Assembly: GCA_958295825.1 (NCBI GenBank)
Contig: OY282375.1
Span: 2,031,489-2,095,488 of the forward strand
Direction: 5' to 3'
DNA length: 64,000 nt
Origin: an uncultured Candidatus Entotheonella sp.
Lineage (GTDB): Bacteria > Tectomicrobia > Entotheonellia > Entotheonellales > Entotheonellaceae
In this document: positions 26,939-36,423 of the stretch, in pieces
Layout: every line of letters begins with the position of its first letter
Numbering within the stretch: position 1 is the first letter of the stretch
The notes under the pieces: generated by a model
Database searches by the model: none
What the model was told of the DNA's origin: nothing
Seen by the model: only the letters and a program-made list of their open reading frames with translations
Position numbers and translations under genes: made by a program

Positions 26939-28090
26939 ATGTTCAGACGCCAGAAACCTACCGAAGCGCAAGTGCACGACATTTTAAAGACCGTTACTTA
27001 TCCCGGGTACAGCCGCGACATCGTCTCCTTTGGAATGGTCAAAAACATCGGCATCGAAGGCAAAAACGTCGGCGTGCTCATCAGGATGACGGAACACCGA
27101 CCGCAGATAGCCGAACAGATTCGTCAATCCGTTTCTGCCGCCCTGCGCAACCTGCCGGGCGTGGGCAACTTACAAGTCGATCTGGAAATGCCGCCCGCGC
27201 CCGCCCCCCAAACAGGGCACGAGCATCATGGGCACGACCACCACGGCCATGGTCATGGCCGCCAAGCACCGCCATTTCCCACGCACGAGGCACAGCCGTT
27301 GCCGGGTGTGCAGAGCATCGTTGCCGTGGCGAGCGGCAAGGGCGGCGTGGGCAAGAGCACGGTCGCCACCAATCTGGCCGTGGCGCTTGGCTTGGCGGGA
27401 TTGCGTACCGGCCTGCTGGACGCCGACATTTACGGGCCGAACATACCGCTGCTGATGGGGGTGGATGAAAAGCCGGAAGTTAGAGGCGACAACCGCATTG
27501 TGCCGTTCCTCAACCACGGTGTCAAAATGCAGTCCCTCGGTTTTTTCTTAAGCGACAATACGCCGGTCATCTGGCGCGGTCCCATGGTGATGAAGGCCGT
27601 GCAGCAGCTTTTGCAGGATACCGACTGGGGAGAACTGGACGTTCTCGTCATCGACCTGCCGCCTGGCACCGGAGACGTGCAACTGACACTGGTGCAGACG
27701 GTGCCGCTAACTGGCGCGGTGCTCGTCACCACGCCACAGAACTTGGCGCTACTGGATGTTCAGAAAGGCGCCGAGATGTTCAAGCACGTCAACGCACCTC
27801 TGCTGGGCATTGTCGAGAATATGAGCTTCCATCAGTGTCCCGATTGCGGCAAAGAGACGGAGATTTTTCGTCGTGGTGGGGGAGAAAAGGAGAGCGAGCG
27901 TCTGGGGATTCCGCTGCTCGGGCGCATTCCGCTCGAATCAGCCGTGTGCGACGCTGGCGACGCTGGGGTGCCCGTGGTGGTCGGACAACCCGAAGGCCGC
28001 GCCGGCCAGGAGTTTCGTCAAATCGCCGCCGCGGTCGTGGACGTGTTGACGAACAAACCGCAGCGGCCGGCCGTCAAAATTATCAACTGA
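26939..28090 (+). CDS. mrp: Mrp/ApbC/NBP35-type Fe-S carrier P-loop ATPase
   Basis: A 383-residue protein. An N-terminal DUF59/MIP18-like domain (residues 8-82) is joined to a P-loop ATPase with the deviant Walker A SGKGGVGKST (132-141), LLDADIYGPNIPLLMG, and the Fe-S-binding CPDCG near the C-terminus. It carries or inserts Fe-S clusters in the cytoplasm. The linker at 94-107 is unusually His-rich (HEHHGHDHHGHGHG), which could bind metal. GAGGAAG lies upstream of ATG 26939; the open frame before it has no family sequence. Confidence 0.95.
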   Translation: MFRRQKPTEAQVHDILKTVTYPGYSRDIVSFGMVKNIGIEGKNVGVLIRMTEHRPQIAEQIRQSVSAALRNLPGVGNLQVDLEMPPAPAPQTGHEHHGHDHHGHGHGRQAPPFPTHEAQPLPGVQSIVAVASGKGGVGKSTVATNLAVALGLAGLRTGLLDADIYGPNIPLLMGVDEKPEVRGDNRIVPFLNHGVKMQSLGFFLSDNTPVIWRGPMVMKAVQQLLQDTDWGELDVLVIDLPPGTGDVQLTLVQTVPLTGAVLVTTPQNLALLDVQKGAEMFKHVNAPLLGIVENMSFHQCPDCGKETEIFRRGGGEKESERLGIPLLGRIPLESAVCDAGDAGVPVVVGQPEGRAGQEFRQIAAAVVDVLTNKPQRPAVKIIN

Positions 28091-28099
28091 AGGCCGTCT

Positions 28100-28154
28100 G
28101 CCCTGTTGACCCAACTGACCTGAGCCTGGGGCAACAGGGCGGAGTTTTAATTTT
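28100..28154 (+). terminator. Rho-independent terminator after mrp
   Basis: A perfect 9-bp stem, GCCCTGTTG at 28100-28108 and CAACAGGGC at 28132-28140, encloses a 23-base loop and is followed by GGAGTTTTAATTTT. It lies 10 bases after the mrp stop and its T-rich tail overlaps the last codons of the convergent rpoD gene. The large loop is unusual but the stem and T tract fit a terminator. Confidence 0.7.
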
Positions 28155-29703
28155 CCACGAAATTACGAAGATGGTCACTGCGGGTGGGGTGTTTCAACTT
28201 ACGCAGTGCCTGAGCTTCGATCTGCCGTATGCGTTCACGTGAGACGCCAAACATCTGCCCCACCTCTTCCAGCGTGTGCGGCGTTTCCTCGCCCAGCCCG
28301 AAACGCATCCGCAAAATGCGTTCCTCCTTCGGGCTCAGCGTGTTCAGCATCTTGTGAATCTTATCCTGCAAATCGTAGTTGATGACCGCCTCAAGAGGTG
28401 AAGGCGAATTCTTGTCCTCGATCAACGAGCCCAGTTCGGTATCCCCGTCGCCGATGTGATTCTCCAGCGAGATCGTGCGTTTGGCTACCTTCAGGCTGCT
28501 CTTGACCTTTTCGACCTGCAGGCCGGTATCCTGGGCAATTTCCTCGGGCATCGGCTTGCGGCCCAGTGCGGCGGTCAGGGCCTGCGTTGAGCGCACGACC
28601 TTGTTGAGCATCTCGATCATGTGAACGGGGATGCGAATCGTTTTGCCCTGCTCGGCAATCGCCCGTGTGATCGCTTGGCGAATCCACCAGCTTGCGTAGG
28701 TGCTGAATTTGAAGCCGCGGTGATAATCGAACTTGTCCACCGACCTCATTAAGCCAATGTTGCCCTCTTGGATAAGGTCAAGGAACGACAAACCTCGATT
28801 GATGTATTTCTTGGCAATGCTGACCACCAAGCGCAGGTTCGCCTCCACCATTCCCCGTTTGGCCTGCTTGAGACGCTCCTCAATAGGGTCTAGTTCTTCG
28901 ACGAAATGGTGCAGAGCATCGTATTCTGCCAGTGCTTCGGACGTCTCATCAGTAGCCGGACGCCCGTCAAGCGTGTTCTGCCTGATGGTGCTTAACGCCT
29001 GGTAGTGTTGCTTGGCATCTTCCACTGACTCCTGCAGCAGTGAAGTCTTGAAGTGCAGGCTTTGCAAGCGCTGCAGAACCTCCTCGGTTGCTACTGGAGC
29101 AGCCACTTCGAACACTGCCGTTGCCGGGGTAGACGCCCCCACCGGCTTGCAGGGGTCGCATGACGCCAAGGTCGCGCGCACTTCTTCCAAGTGGTCGCTG
29201 GCGGCATACTCCATGTCGTCAGGAAATTCGCAGACGTCTTCCAGGGCCAACTCACCGTCTTGCAGACGGGTCAGGAGCTTATGGGTGATGAATGGCGTCC
29301 CGAGAGCGTGCAGTAGCCGGTCCCTTTCGGCTTGCTCAATGCGCTTGGCGATTTCCACCTCGCCCTTGCGGTCAAGCAGCGGTACCGTGCGAATCTCCTG
29401 AAAATAAACCAGCACGGGCTCGTCGGTTCGCTCCTCATAGTTTGGCTCAGGCCTGGAGGGCGGCGCGCTCGCCGGAGGCCCAGCGTTGTTGCTCACCGGC
29501 TCGTCGATGGCATAGCTTTCCGGTATGGGGGGCTCAGTGTCGAGGTCTTTCTGCTCGAATAAGGCGAACAGGTCTTCCGCCCCGTCCGTATCCTCAGGCG
29601 TGTCTGATATTTCCAGGTCCACCATGGGCAGGTCTGCCGGTAATGAACTGTCCTGGAACTCAGGCGCCGTCTTCACCTTTGCAGTCCTTGAACGTTGCTT
29701 CAT
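28147..29703 (-). CDS. rpoD: Primary RNA polymerase sigma-70 factor
   Basis: A 518-residue sigma factor. Region 1.2 starts near residue 92 ([14 protein letters not shown]). Region 2 is complete with [20 protein letters not shown] and [17 protein letters not shown] (promoter melting and -10 contact). Region 3 has [11 protein letters not shown], and region 4 ends in [20 protein letters not shown] for -35 contact. The first 90 residues are an acidic linker without a recognisable region 1.1, and the non-conserved insert between 1.2 and 2 is moderate in length. It is convergent with mrp and divergent from the AMACR-like gene. Confidence 0.95.
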   Translation of the reverse strand: MKQRSRTAKVKTAPEFQDSSLPADLPMVDLEISDTPEDTDGAEDLFALFEQKDLDTEPPIPESYAIDEPVSNNAGPPASAPPSRPEPNYEERTDEPVLVYFQEIRTVPLLDRKGEVEIAKRIEQAERDRLLHALGTPFITHKLLTRLQDGELALEDVCEFPDDMEYAASDHLEEVRATLASCDPCKPVGASTPATAVFEVAAPVATEEVLQRLQSLHFKTSLLQESVEDAKQHYQALSTIRQNTLDGRPATDETSEALAEYDALHHFVEELDPIEERLKQAKRGMVEANLRLVVSIAKKYINRGLSFLDLIQEGNIGLMRSVDKFDYHRGFKFSTYASWWIRQAITRAIAEQGKTIRIPVHMIEMLNKVVRSTQALTAALGRKPMPEEIAQDTGLQVEKVKSSLKVAKRTISLENHIGDGDTELGSLIEDKNSPSPLEAVINYDLQDKIHKMLNTLSPKEERILRMRFGLGEETPHTLEEVGQMFGVSRERIRQIEAQALRKLKHPTRSDHLRNFVEN

Positions 29704-30116
29704 CGGGCACTCCGTTGTTCACCAAGTCGTGGGACTTGGCCATTATTTGAACTTGCAGCTTGCCGCTGCGCACAAAACCGAAAGACATACGGGGAACAAC
29801 TTTACAACCCTGACGAATTCCGCTAGATTCGGCCTACTAAGGAAACAAACAACTTCTTCTTTCCTTAATCCCTAACCATCACAAAAATCTGATTGTAAAG
29901 TCCTGGGATACGTTGAGACTTGTACTACTGGTAGGGTTGGATTTGTATATGATGAAAACATGCCGGAACGTGAGGGTAGAGTACTAGATAATAGTATATA
30001 TCCAACAACTGTTTTTTGTCAACGTCCGGCGCATCACAGATGCCACTTGTGCTTGGGACACGATTGACAGCCTCTCACCGCCTTCCGTCCGTTAACCAGA
30101 AAGAATTGGAGAAGCC
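29704..30116. other. AT-rich divergent promoter region with inverted repeats
   Basis: The 413 bases between rpoD and the AMACR-like gene hold no ORF of interest and are more AT-rich than flanking genes. Two interlocking inverted repeats are visible: GTTGGAT at 29936-29942 with ATCCAAC at 30000-30006, and ATGCCGGAACG near 29960 with ACGTCCGGCGCAT near 30022. A run of six T follows at 30012. The rpoD and racemase promoters should lie here, but I cannot place -10/-35 boxes with confidence. Confidence 0.45.
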
Positions 30117-31316
30117 ATGGCCGGTCCCTTGGAAGGCCTGAAAGTCCTTGAACTCGTCCGCGTGCCCCCTGGCGCGTTTTGCACCATGATGCTCGCCGAC
30201 ATGGGCGCTGAAGTGGTGAAGATCGAAACGCCGGTGGGGGCGACTCCGGAGCAGATGGCACAAGCGGAACGGCGAGCGGCTTTTCGGTTCGTCAATCGTA
30301 ACAAGCGCAGCATCGCCATCAATCTGAAGCAATCAGACGGCCAGAAATTGCTGCATCAACTCGCGGCTGATGCTGACGTGTTGGTCGAAGGCTTCCGGCC
30401 CGGCGTTATGGCGCGCCTTAGCGGCGACTACGAGACGTTGAAGCGCGTCAACCCCCGCCTTATTTACTGCTCGCTCAGCGGCTATGGGCGGGACGGTCCA
30501 TACCGCGACCAGCCGGCACACGACATCAATTTCCTGTCCATCGCCGGGGTACTCAACCTGATCGGCGAGCCCGACCGGCCGCCAGTGATTCCGCTCAACC
30601 TTATCGCCGATTACGCCGGCGCTTCCTTGCACGGCGTCGCGGGTATTCTCCTCGCCTTGCTGGCACGGCAGCGCACCGGATGTGGGCAACTCGTCGATGT
30701 GTCGTACCTGGACACGTCCCTCGTTCTATTGGCGACCACGCCGATGATGCAGGATTTCCTTTGTAACGGCACTGATAGCCGCCGTGGCACTGGCTTGGCA
30801 GGGGGCTCGTATCCGCATTACACCACCTATGAAACCGCCGACGGCAAGGCGCTGGCGGTCGGTTGCACGGGCGCCGAGCAGTGGGACGCCTTCTGTAAAA
30901 CGATCGGATTGGGGGCATCGGCCGCAGTCGGTCCCGACGAGGCTCATTCAGACCGCACGGCCGATGGCGCAACTCGAGCCACGAGGGCAGCCGTGCAAGT
31001 GGTTCTGAGGCGAAAAACGAGGGATGAGTGGTTTGCGATTTTCCGGGACAAGCAGGTGAGCGCTGCGCCGCTGAATGCGGTGGACGAGGCATTTGACGAT
31101 CCGCAGGTCCTGGCTCGGCAAATGGCGGTCAATGTGGTCCACCCGCGTCACGGCCCGGTGCGCCAGGCCGGCATCGCCATCAAGTTGTCCGACACACCGG
31201 GCAGCATTCGCGGCGCCGGGCCGGCGCTGGGCGAGCATACCGATGAAGTTTTGCGGGCGCTGGGATATGACGAAACCAGACGGGCAGAATTGCGCCAGGC
31301 CGGCACGGTGGCCTGA
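30117..31316 (+). CDS. CaiB/BaiF family III CoA enzyme, alpha-methylacyl-CoA racemase-like
   Basis: A 399-residue protein. The N-terminus LEGLKVLELVRVPPGAFCTM and EVVKIETPVG is typical of family III. The pair H135 (in AHDINFLSIAG) and D165 (in LIADYAGASLHGVAGIL) is spaced 30 residues apart, as the catalytic His and Asp are in bacterial alpha-methylacyl-CoA racemase, so racemase activity is more likely than CoA transfer. GGAGAAGCC precedes ATG 30117. A small cupin gene follows after 30 bases. Confidence 0.9.
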   Translation: MAGPLEGLKVLELVRVPPGAFCTMMLADMGAEVVKIETPVGATPEQMAQAERRAAFRFVNRNKRSIAINLKQSDGQKLLHQLAADADVLVEGFRPGVMARLSGDYETLKRVNPRLIYCSLSGYGRDGPYRDQPAHDINFLSIAGVLNLIGEPDRPPVIPLNLIADYAGASLHGVAGILLALLARQRTGCGQLVDVSYLDTSLVLLATTPMMQDFLCNGTDSRRGTGLAGGSYPHYTTYETADGKALAVGCTGAEQWDAFCKTIGLGASAAVGPDEAHSDRTADGATRATRAAVQVVLRRKTRDEWFAIFRDKQVSAAPLNAVDEAFDDPQVLARQMAVNVVHPRHGPVRQAGIAIKLSDTPGSIRGAGPALGEHTDEVLRALGYDETRRAELRQAGTVA

Positions 31317-31346
31317 TACACCGCGAATTCGCGAGGAGGAGCAAGG

Positions 31347-31697
31347 ATGAAAATCCACCGACTGTACGAGGATGAAAACGGTATCTCGCACTTTGAGGAC
31401 GTTGACATCGAATACGTAGAGACCACCCGCGCGGGACGACTTTCGCAGCGCCTGCCCGCAACGGGCATCATCTTTCGGGAAGTTCCGCCGGATTATGATC
31501 TGGACTGGCACCCGGCGCCGCGCCGCCAGTACATCATCAATCTCGACAACGGCGTGCAAATCACAGCCAGCGATGGCGAAGCCCGCACGATTGCGGCGGG
31601 CGAGGTGGTTCTCGTCGAGGACACCACGGGCAAAGGACATCTGAGCAAGGCAATCAATGATCGTATACGCCGTTGCATCTTTGTGACGTTGGATTGA
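31347..31697 (+). CDS. Small cupin-fold protein
   Basis: A 116-residue protein with one beta-barrel: GIIFREVPPDYDLDWHPAP, YIINLDNGVQITASDGE, AGEVVLVEDTTGKGHLSKAI. The cupin His positions are partly kept (DWHPAP and GKGHLS). GCGAGGAGGAGCAAGG precedes ATG 31347. It is 30 bases downstream of the AMACR-like gene and probably co-transcribed. Its ligand is unknown. Confidence 0.82.
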   Translation: MKIHRLYEDENGISHFEDVDIEYVETTRAGRLSQRLPATGIIFREVPPDYDLDWHPAPRRQYIINLDNGVQITASDGEARTIAAGEVVLVEDTTGKGHLSKAINDRIRRCIFVTLD

Positions 31698-31707
31698 AGG
31701 CACACTG

Positions 31708-32391
31708 CTAATTCGCTTGACGACGGTTCAACATAGCGTACCCGCCCAGGCATAACAGCAGCGCCGCCAGCGCCATGAGAACGAGTATCCTCCAATCACT
31801 CAAATGGGCGCCGAACGTTACCATCAAGATCGTTGCAGGGATGATGCCGATAGCCGTGGTCCAGCTGAACCGCCACCAGCTAACCGTGGTCAGGCCGAGG
31901 GCGAAATTGATCAGGTTGAAGGAGAGAACCGGCAGGAGGCGCACGGCGAGCAGGATGGGTATGTCGATTTGCTGCAGCCAATGTTGAGAGCGTTCAAGCC
32001 TGGCGGGGCTGACTAGTAGGCGCAGCACTGGCTGCCCGAAGGAGCGGGCCAGCAGGAAACCCAGATAGGCACCCAGCATGGCGCCGACCCAAATGGTGAC
32101 AAATCCCCATATCGGCCCGAGCGTCATGCCTGCCGCCAAGGCTAGGAACTCGGCCGGCACGGGCACCAGGGTGTGCAGGATCATCAGTCCGATGATGACA
32201 AGAGGCAGCCAAACAGGAGTGGAAGTGAGGAGGCGTTGCACGCCTTCGGTGCTGGGATTGGCGACCAGTGCCCAAAGCGTCTCCCTCAGTGGTGCCGATA
32301 ACCCGACCAGTAAGAGCAGCCCCAGTAATCCTAACATTACGCCTAGACGGATCGCCTGCCCGAGCAGGACTGGCAGCGGCGGTTTCTGCAT
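31708..32391 (-). CDS. TVP38/TMEM64-family (DedA-like) membrane protein
   Basis: A 227-residue polytopic inner-membrane protein with about five to six helices, starting with GVMLGLLGLLLLVGLSAPLR. The family core is clear: VPAEFLALAAGMTLGPIWGF, then GAMLGAYLGFLLARSFG, then LLAVRLLPVLSFNLINFALG with the conserved R-L-x-P. Relatives are thought to act in lipid scrambling or membrane homeostasis. It converges with the cupin gene with 10 bases between stops. Confidence 0.9.
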   Translation of the reverse strand: MQKPPLPVLLGQAIRLGVMLGLLGLLLLVGLSAPLRETLWALVANPSTEGVQRLLTSTPVWLPLVIIGLMILHTLVPVPAEFLALAAGMTLGPIWGFVTIWVGAMLGAYLGFLLARSFGQPVLRLLVSPARLERSQHWLQQIDIPILLAVRLLPVLSFNLINFALGLTTVSWWRFSWTTAIGIIPATILMVTFGAHLSDWRILVLMALAALLLCLGGYAMLNRRQAN

Positions 32392-32437
32392 TGTCCTGTG
32401 CTCCTCCCCTATTGTGACATCTGCGAACCGTGAAGGG

Positions 32438-33187
32438 TCACCATACGCTCTGCGGCAAGGGCAATCCGGCGAAATCTTCAGCAGCGAGCGGTGCTTCGGG
32501 TGTTACGCCCATCTGGTCGAGCAGATCGTATAGCTGTCGCAGATGCTGCGCCGTGTGCCAAACGGTGCGCTGGAAGAATGCCGCCGCCTGTTGTGGGCCG
32601 TAATAGGCTTCTACTGTGCCATCGAATGCTGCGGGCCTCTCGCACCAATCATGCAAACCGTTGCGCACTCTCTCGCCGTAGTGCGCAATGGCGACCATGT
32701 CAGGCATGTCCGGCGGTGGTTGCTCCTCAAACCAGGCTTCCGGAAGATGGCCCTGCTCCATGGCGTCGCGGTACGCCTGCCCGACCCGGAACAGATGGTA
32801 AGCCAGTTGGTACACTGAGCGGTCGCGCCCCGGCGTCCGCATGTGCATGTGCTTTGCCGGAACCTGCATGATGGCCCGTTGCGCGGCCTGCAAAATCGTG
32901 TTGAGGCGCGCCTGCAGTTCTGGCAATGGCAACGCCAAACCATCGTCGTAGGTTGCCCCAACCAAACCTGCCACTGCTGCCGGATTCCATCCGTGCACCG
33001 CGCGGCCTCCAACGATTACCGCAGGCACCCGCGTGATCCCATGCCTGTGCAGCGTCTCCATGGCCTCCGGCTGCGCCTCGACATCAATCGCCTCGAAATC
33101 GACCTTCCATGACGCAAGCAACTCTTCCAGAGCGCGGCATGAGCTTCAACCCACCCGCTTGTAGAGCCTCACGGTATCCACAGGCAT
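32438..33187 (-). CDS. Glutaredoxin-DinB fusion with in-frame TGA at the first redox Cys (candidate selenoprotein)
   Basis: Read from ATG 33187 or GTG 33181 on the minus strand, the protein begins MPVDTVRLYKRVG, then TGA (33148-33146), then SSCRALEELLASWKVDF and EAIDVEAQPEAMETLHRHG. ITRVPAVIVGG is the glutaredoxin cis-Pro segment. The TGA replaces the first Cys of CxxC, giving U-S-S-C. Residues 90-249 form a DinB-like four-helix domain with His ligands (AYHLFRVG, VWHTAQHLRQLYDLL). GGGAG sits 6 bases before GTG 33181. If TGA is a stop, only a tiny peptide is made and an internal TTG at 33121 would give a glutaredoxin without its active site. Everything after the TGA is intact, which argues for recoding. 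Confidence 0.75.
33118..33148 (-). promoter_or_regulatory. Candidate bacterial SECIS hairpin after the TGA
   Basis: After the TGA come 10 unpaired bases, then GCGCTC (33135-33130), a loop TGGAA (33129-33125), and GAG-T-TGC (33124-33118), pairing as six base pairs (one G-U) with one bulged T. The loop starts 16 bases after the TGA and has G at position 2, which fits the known bacterial SECIS rules (loop 16-37 nt downstream, G among the first two loop bases). A flanking CATG/CATG pair could extend the stem. The fold is short, so support is moderate. Confidence 0.5.
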
Positions 33188-33442
33188 CTCCCAGCTTGAT
33201 TGACACTGTTGACCAACGGACAATTCTATTAAAACAAAACCATTAGAGCTGATTTCCGTGCGCGAATCAAAAGGGATGCATCTTCCAGGGGTCCGAGTGT
33301 GAGGAGAATGGCTGACTCGGTACACGGACCCTGGTGGGTGGAAGGGGGTGGGAAACGGTCAAACTGTGACACGACGGTTAGCGGAATTACATAGAAAAAA
33401 TGCTCTTCATGGTACGACCCAGCCTCATGTATACGCCAAGGG

Positions 33443-34015
33443 CTAGGCGTGTCGCCAAGTGCGCACGGGTCCTGTGTCAATGTGAACGTATTTGGAGCGC
33501 GGGTAGTAACCAACACCACCCTGCTTGAGACCCAGAGCCACACGGCGAACGGAGTTGGCGCTGTGTCCGGGAATGCGAATGTCCACCGCCTTGCCCTTGA
33601 CGTGGAAACTGTCCTTGACGGCCGCCGAATTACGGCGTCGGAGCCGATCATTGGTGACCGGTGAGCGGTAGCCGGACATAATGTTGATCGTCCCCTTGGC
33701 CTCGAGTTTCCCGGCAATGTCGTGGATGAGGTTAAACAATGCGGGATCGATTTCAGTCACCTTGCCGTTATGAGGGTCCCGAAGAAAATGGTTGAGCGCT
33801 TTTAACGCATCGGGCACGTACTCGCCTTTCACCCAATACATCACCTTGATGTCTTCGCCAGTCAATATGTTGTGTAATTCCAGGGACCGATTGATGTGAT
33901 GCGACCACCCCAGGGATGGAGAGAGGCTCGTCGCAATGAACAGGGTACCTATGCGGAGGACTTGGCGGCGGCTCAGCCTGCCCGTGTGCGCGGATTGGAT
34001 AAGGGGATCTGTCAC
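33443..34015 (-). CDS. DUF882/YcbK-like M15-type peptidase with Tat-like leader
   Basis: A 190-residue secreted protein. LSRRQVLRIGTLFIATSLSP is a twin-arginine-like leader. The mature part has IMSGYRSPVTNDRLRR, DSFHVKGKAVDIRIPGHSA and KYVHIDTGPVR, which supply the His, Asp and His zinc ligands of peptidase M15_2/DUF882 proteins that act on murein. The start is GTG 34015, with a perfect TAAGGAGGT just upstream. That site touches the terminal TA of the IS copy at 34026, so the native promoter has been displaced by the insertion. Confidence 0.9.
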   Translation of the reverse strand: MTDPLIQSAHTGRLSRRQVLRIGTLFIATSLSPSLGWSHHINRSLELHNILTGEDIKVMYWVKGEYVPDALKALNHFLRDPHNGKVTEIDPALFNLIHDIAGKLEAKGTINIMSGYRSPVTNDRLRRRNSAAVKDSFHVKGKAVDIRIPGHSANSVRRVALGLKQGGVGYYPRSKYVHIDTGPVRTWRHA

Positions 34016-34025
34016 CGGACCTCCT

Positions 34026-34888
34026 TAGGCTCAGGACCTAATAAAAGGGTATCATGGGGCCTGTGATGAGAGTCAACACCCTGACGCCACTAGGAGAACG
34101 ATCATGTCCGAGCACCACTTCTGGCTGTCCGACGACCCGTTTGACCGCCTCCGACCCGTTTAACCGACTCAAACCCCTGTTACCCAACAAGGTGCGCGGC
34201 GTCCCACGCGTCGATGACCGAAAGGTCATCAGCGGTATCGTCTACGTCATCCGCTATGGGCTGAGGTGGCGCGACGCGCCCGCCTGTTACGGACCCCACA
34301 AGACACTCTACAATCGCTTCGTGCGTGGAGCAGGGCCGCGGTCTTCGACCGTATCTTCCAAGCCCTGGCTGCCGAAAGCACCGCCACCAAGACGGTCATG
34401 ATCGATAGCACCCATCTCAAAGCGCATCGTACCGCAGCCAGCTTGCTGAAAAAGGGGGGCTTTCGCGCTGCATCGGACGCACCCGGGGCGGGCTGAACTC
34501 GAAGCTCCACGCCGTCTGCGATGGCAAGCCCGTCGTGCTGCGGTTGACGGCGGGGCAGGTCAGCGACTACCGCAGGGCTGATACGGTACTTGACGCCCTC
34601 CCGAAAGCCGCTGTCCTGATAGCCGACAAGGGTTATGACAGCGACAGGTTGCGCGAGGCCCTTGCCGAACGTGGCGTCAAGTCCTGCATTCCGGGCCATG
34701 CCAAGCACAAAGAGCCCATCATCTACGACACCGAGTTGTACAAGAGCCGCAACCTCATTGAGCGCCTGTTTGGCAGGCTCAAGGATTGGCGCCGCATCGC
34801 CACTCGGTACGACCGCTGTGCGCATACGTTCTTCAGTGCCATCTGCATAGCTGCCACGGTTAGTTTCTGGTTATGAGTCCTGAGCCTA
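34026..34888 (+). mobile_element. IS5-family element (IS427-like), copy 2, 863 bp
   Basis: The inverted ends TAGGCTCAGGACC (34026) and GTCCTGAGCCTA (to 34888) are intact with TA at both edges. The sequence is nearly identical to copy 1 but carries a short duplication after GACCCGTTTGACCG (34141-34165). It lies between the divergent DUF882 and AdoHcy hydrolase genes. Confidence 0.92.
34104..34876 (+). pseudogene. IS5-family transposase, frameshifted (copy 2)
   Basis: The start segment MSEHHFWLSDDPFDR (34104) leaves frame because a segment resembling CCTCCGACCCGTTTAACCGA is inserted. The frame then moves to FNRLKPLLPNKVRGVPRVDD, again to AVFDRIFQALAAESTATKTV and DSTHLKAHR after a base loss near 34325, and finally to VLRLTAGQVSDYRRADTVLD through 34876. 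With several shifts it should be inactive, although ends and DDE blocks are well preserved. The lesions differ from those in copy 1, so each copy decayed on its own. Confidence 0.85.
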
Positions 34889-35097
34889 GACTTCGCAGGA
34901 TTCCCTGTAAGGTCGCAATTGTTTTGTAGAAAGAGAGCTTAGACTACCAGCCAAAATGGGAATGTCAAGCGCCGCTTCCAACTTGAGCCCCATCGCCGTA
35001 TCGGCTATTGTTTTCGCATCGAAACAACAGGGCTGGACGGAACGCCCATGGATTGGGCCCTCAGTCCGTCATACGCTACCATGCAAGAGGAGCCGAC

Positions 35098-36363
<1,266 letters not shown>

Positions 36364-36423
36364 CCCTCCCCAATGTCCCGCCCGCCTCGCGGCACGGCCT
36401 TGCGTCGCGCCGCGAATCACAGG

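Noticed and set aside
33290..33350. Stem-loop GGGTCC ... GGACCC with inner CGAGT/ACTCG between the glutaredoxin and DUF882 genes
   Set aside because: Stems are short and the loop is long, with no T tract and no known RNA family. It is too weak to list as a feature.
34889..35097. SAH riboswitch upstream of ahcY
   Set aside because: I looked for the conserved core of the known SAH riboswitch and did not find it in these 209 bases.
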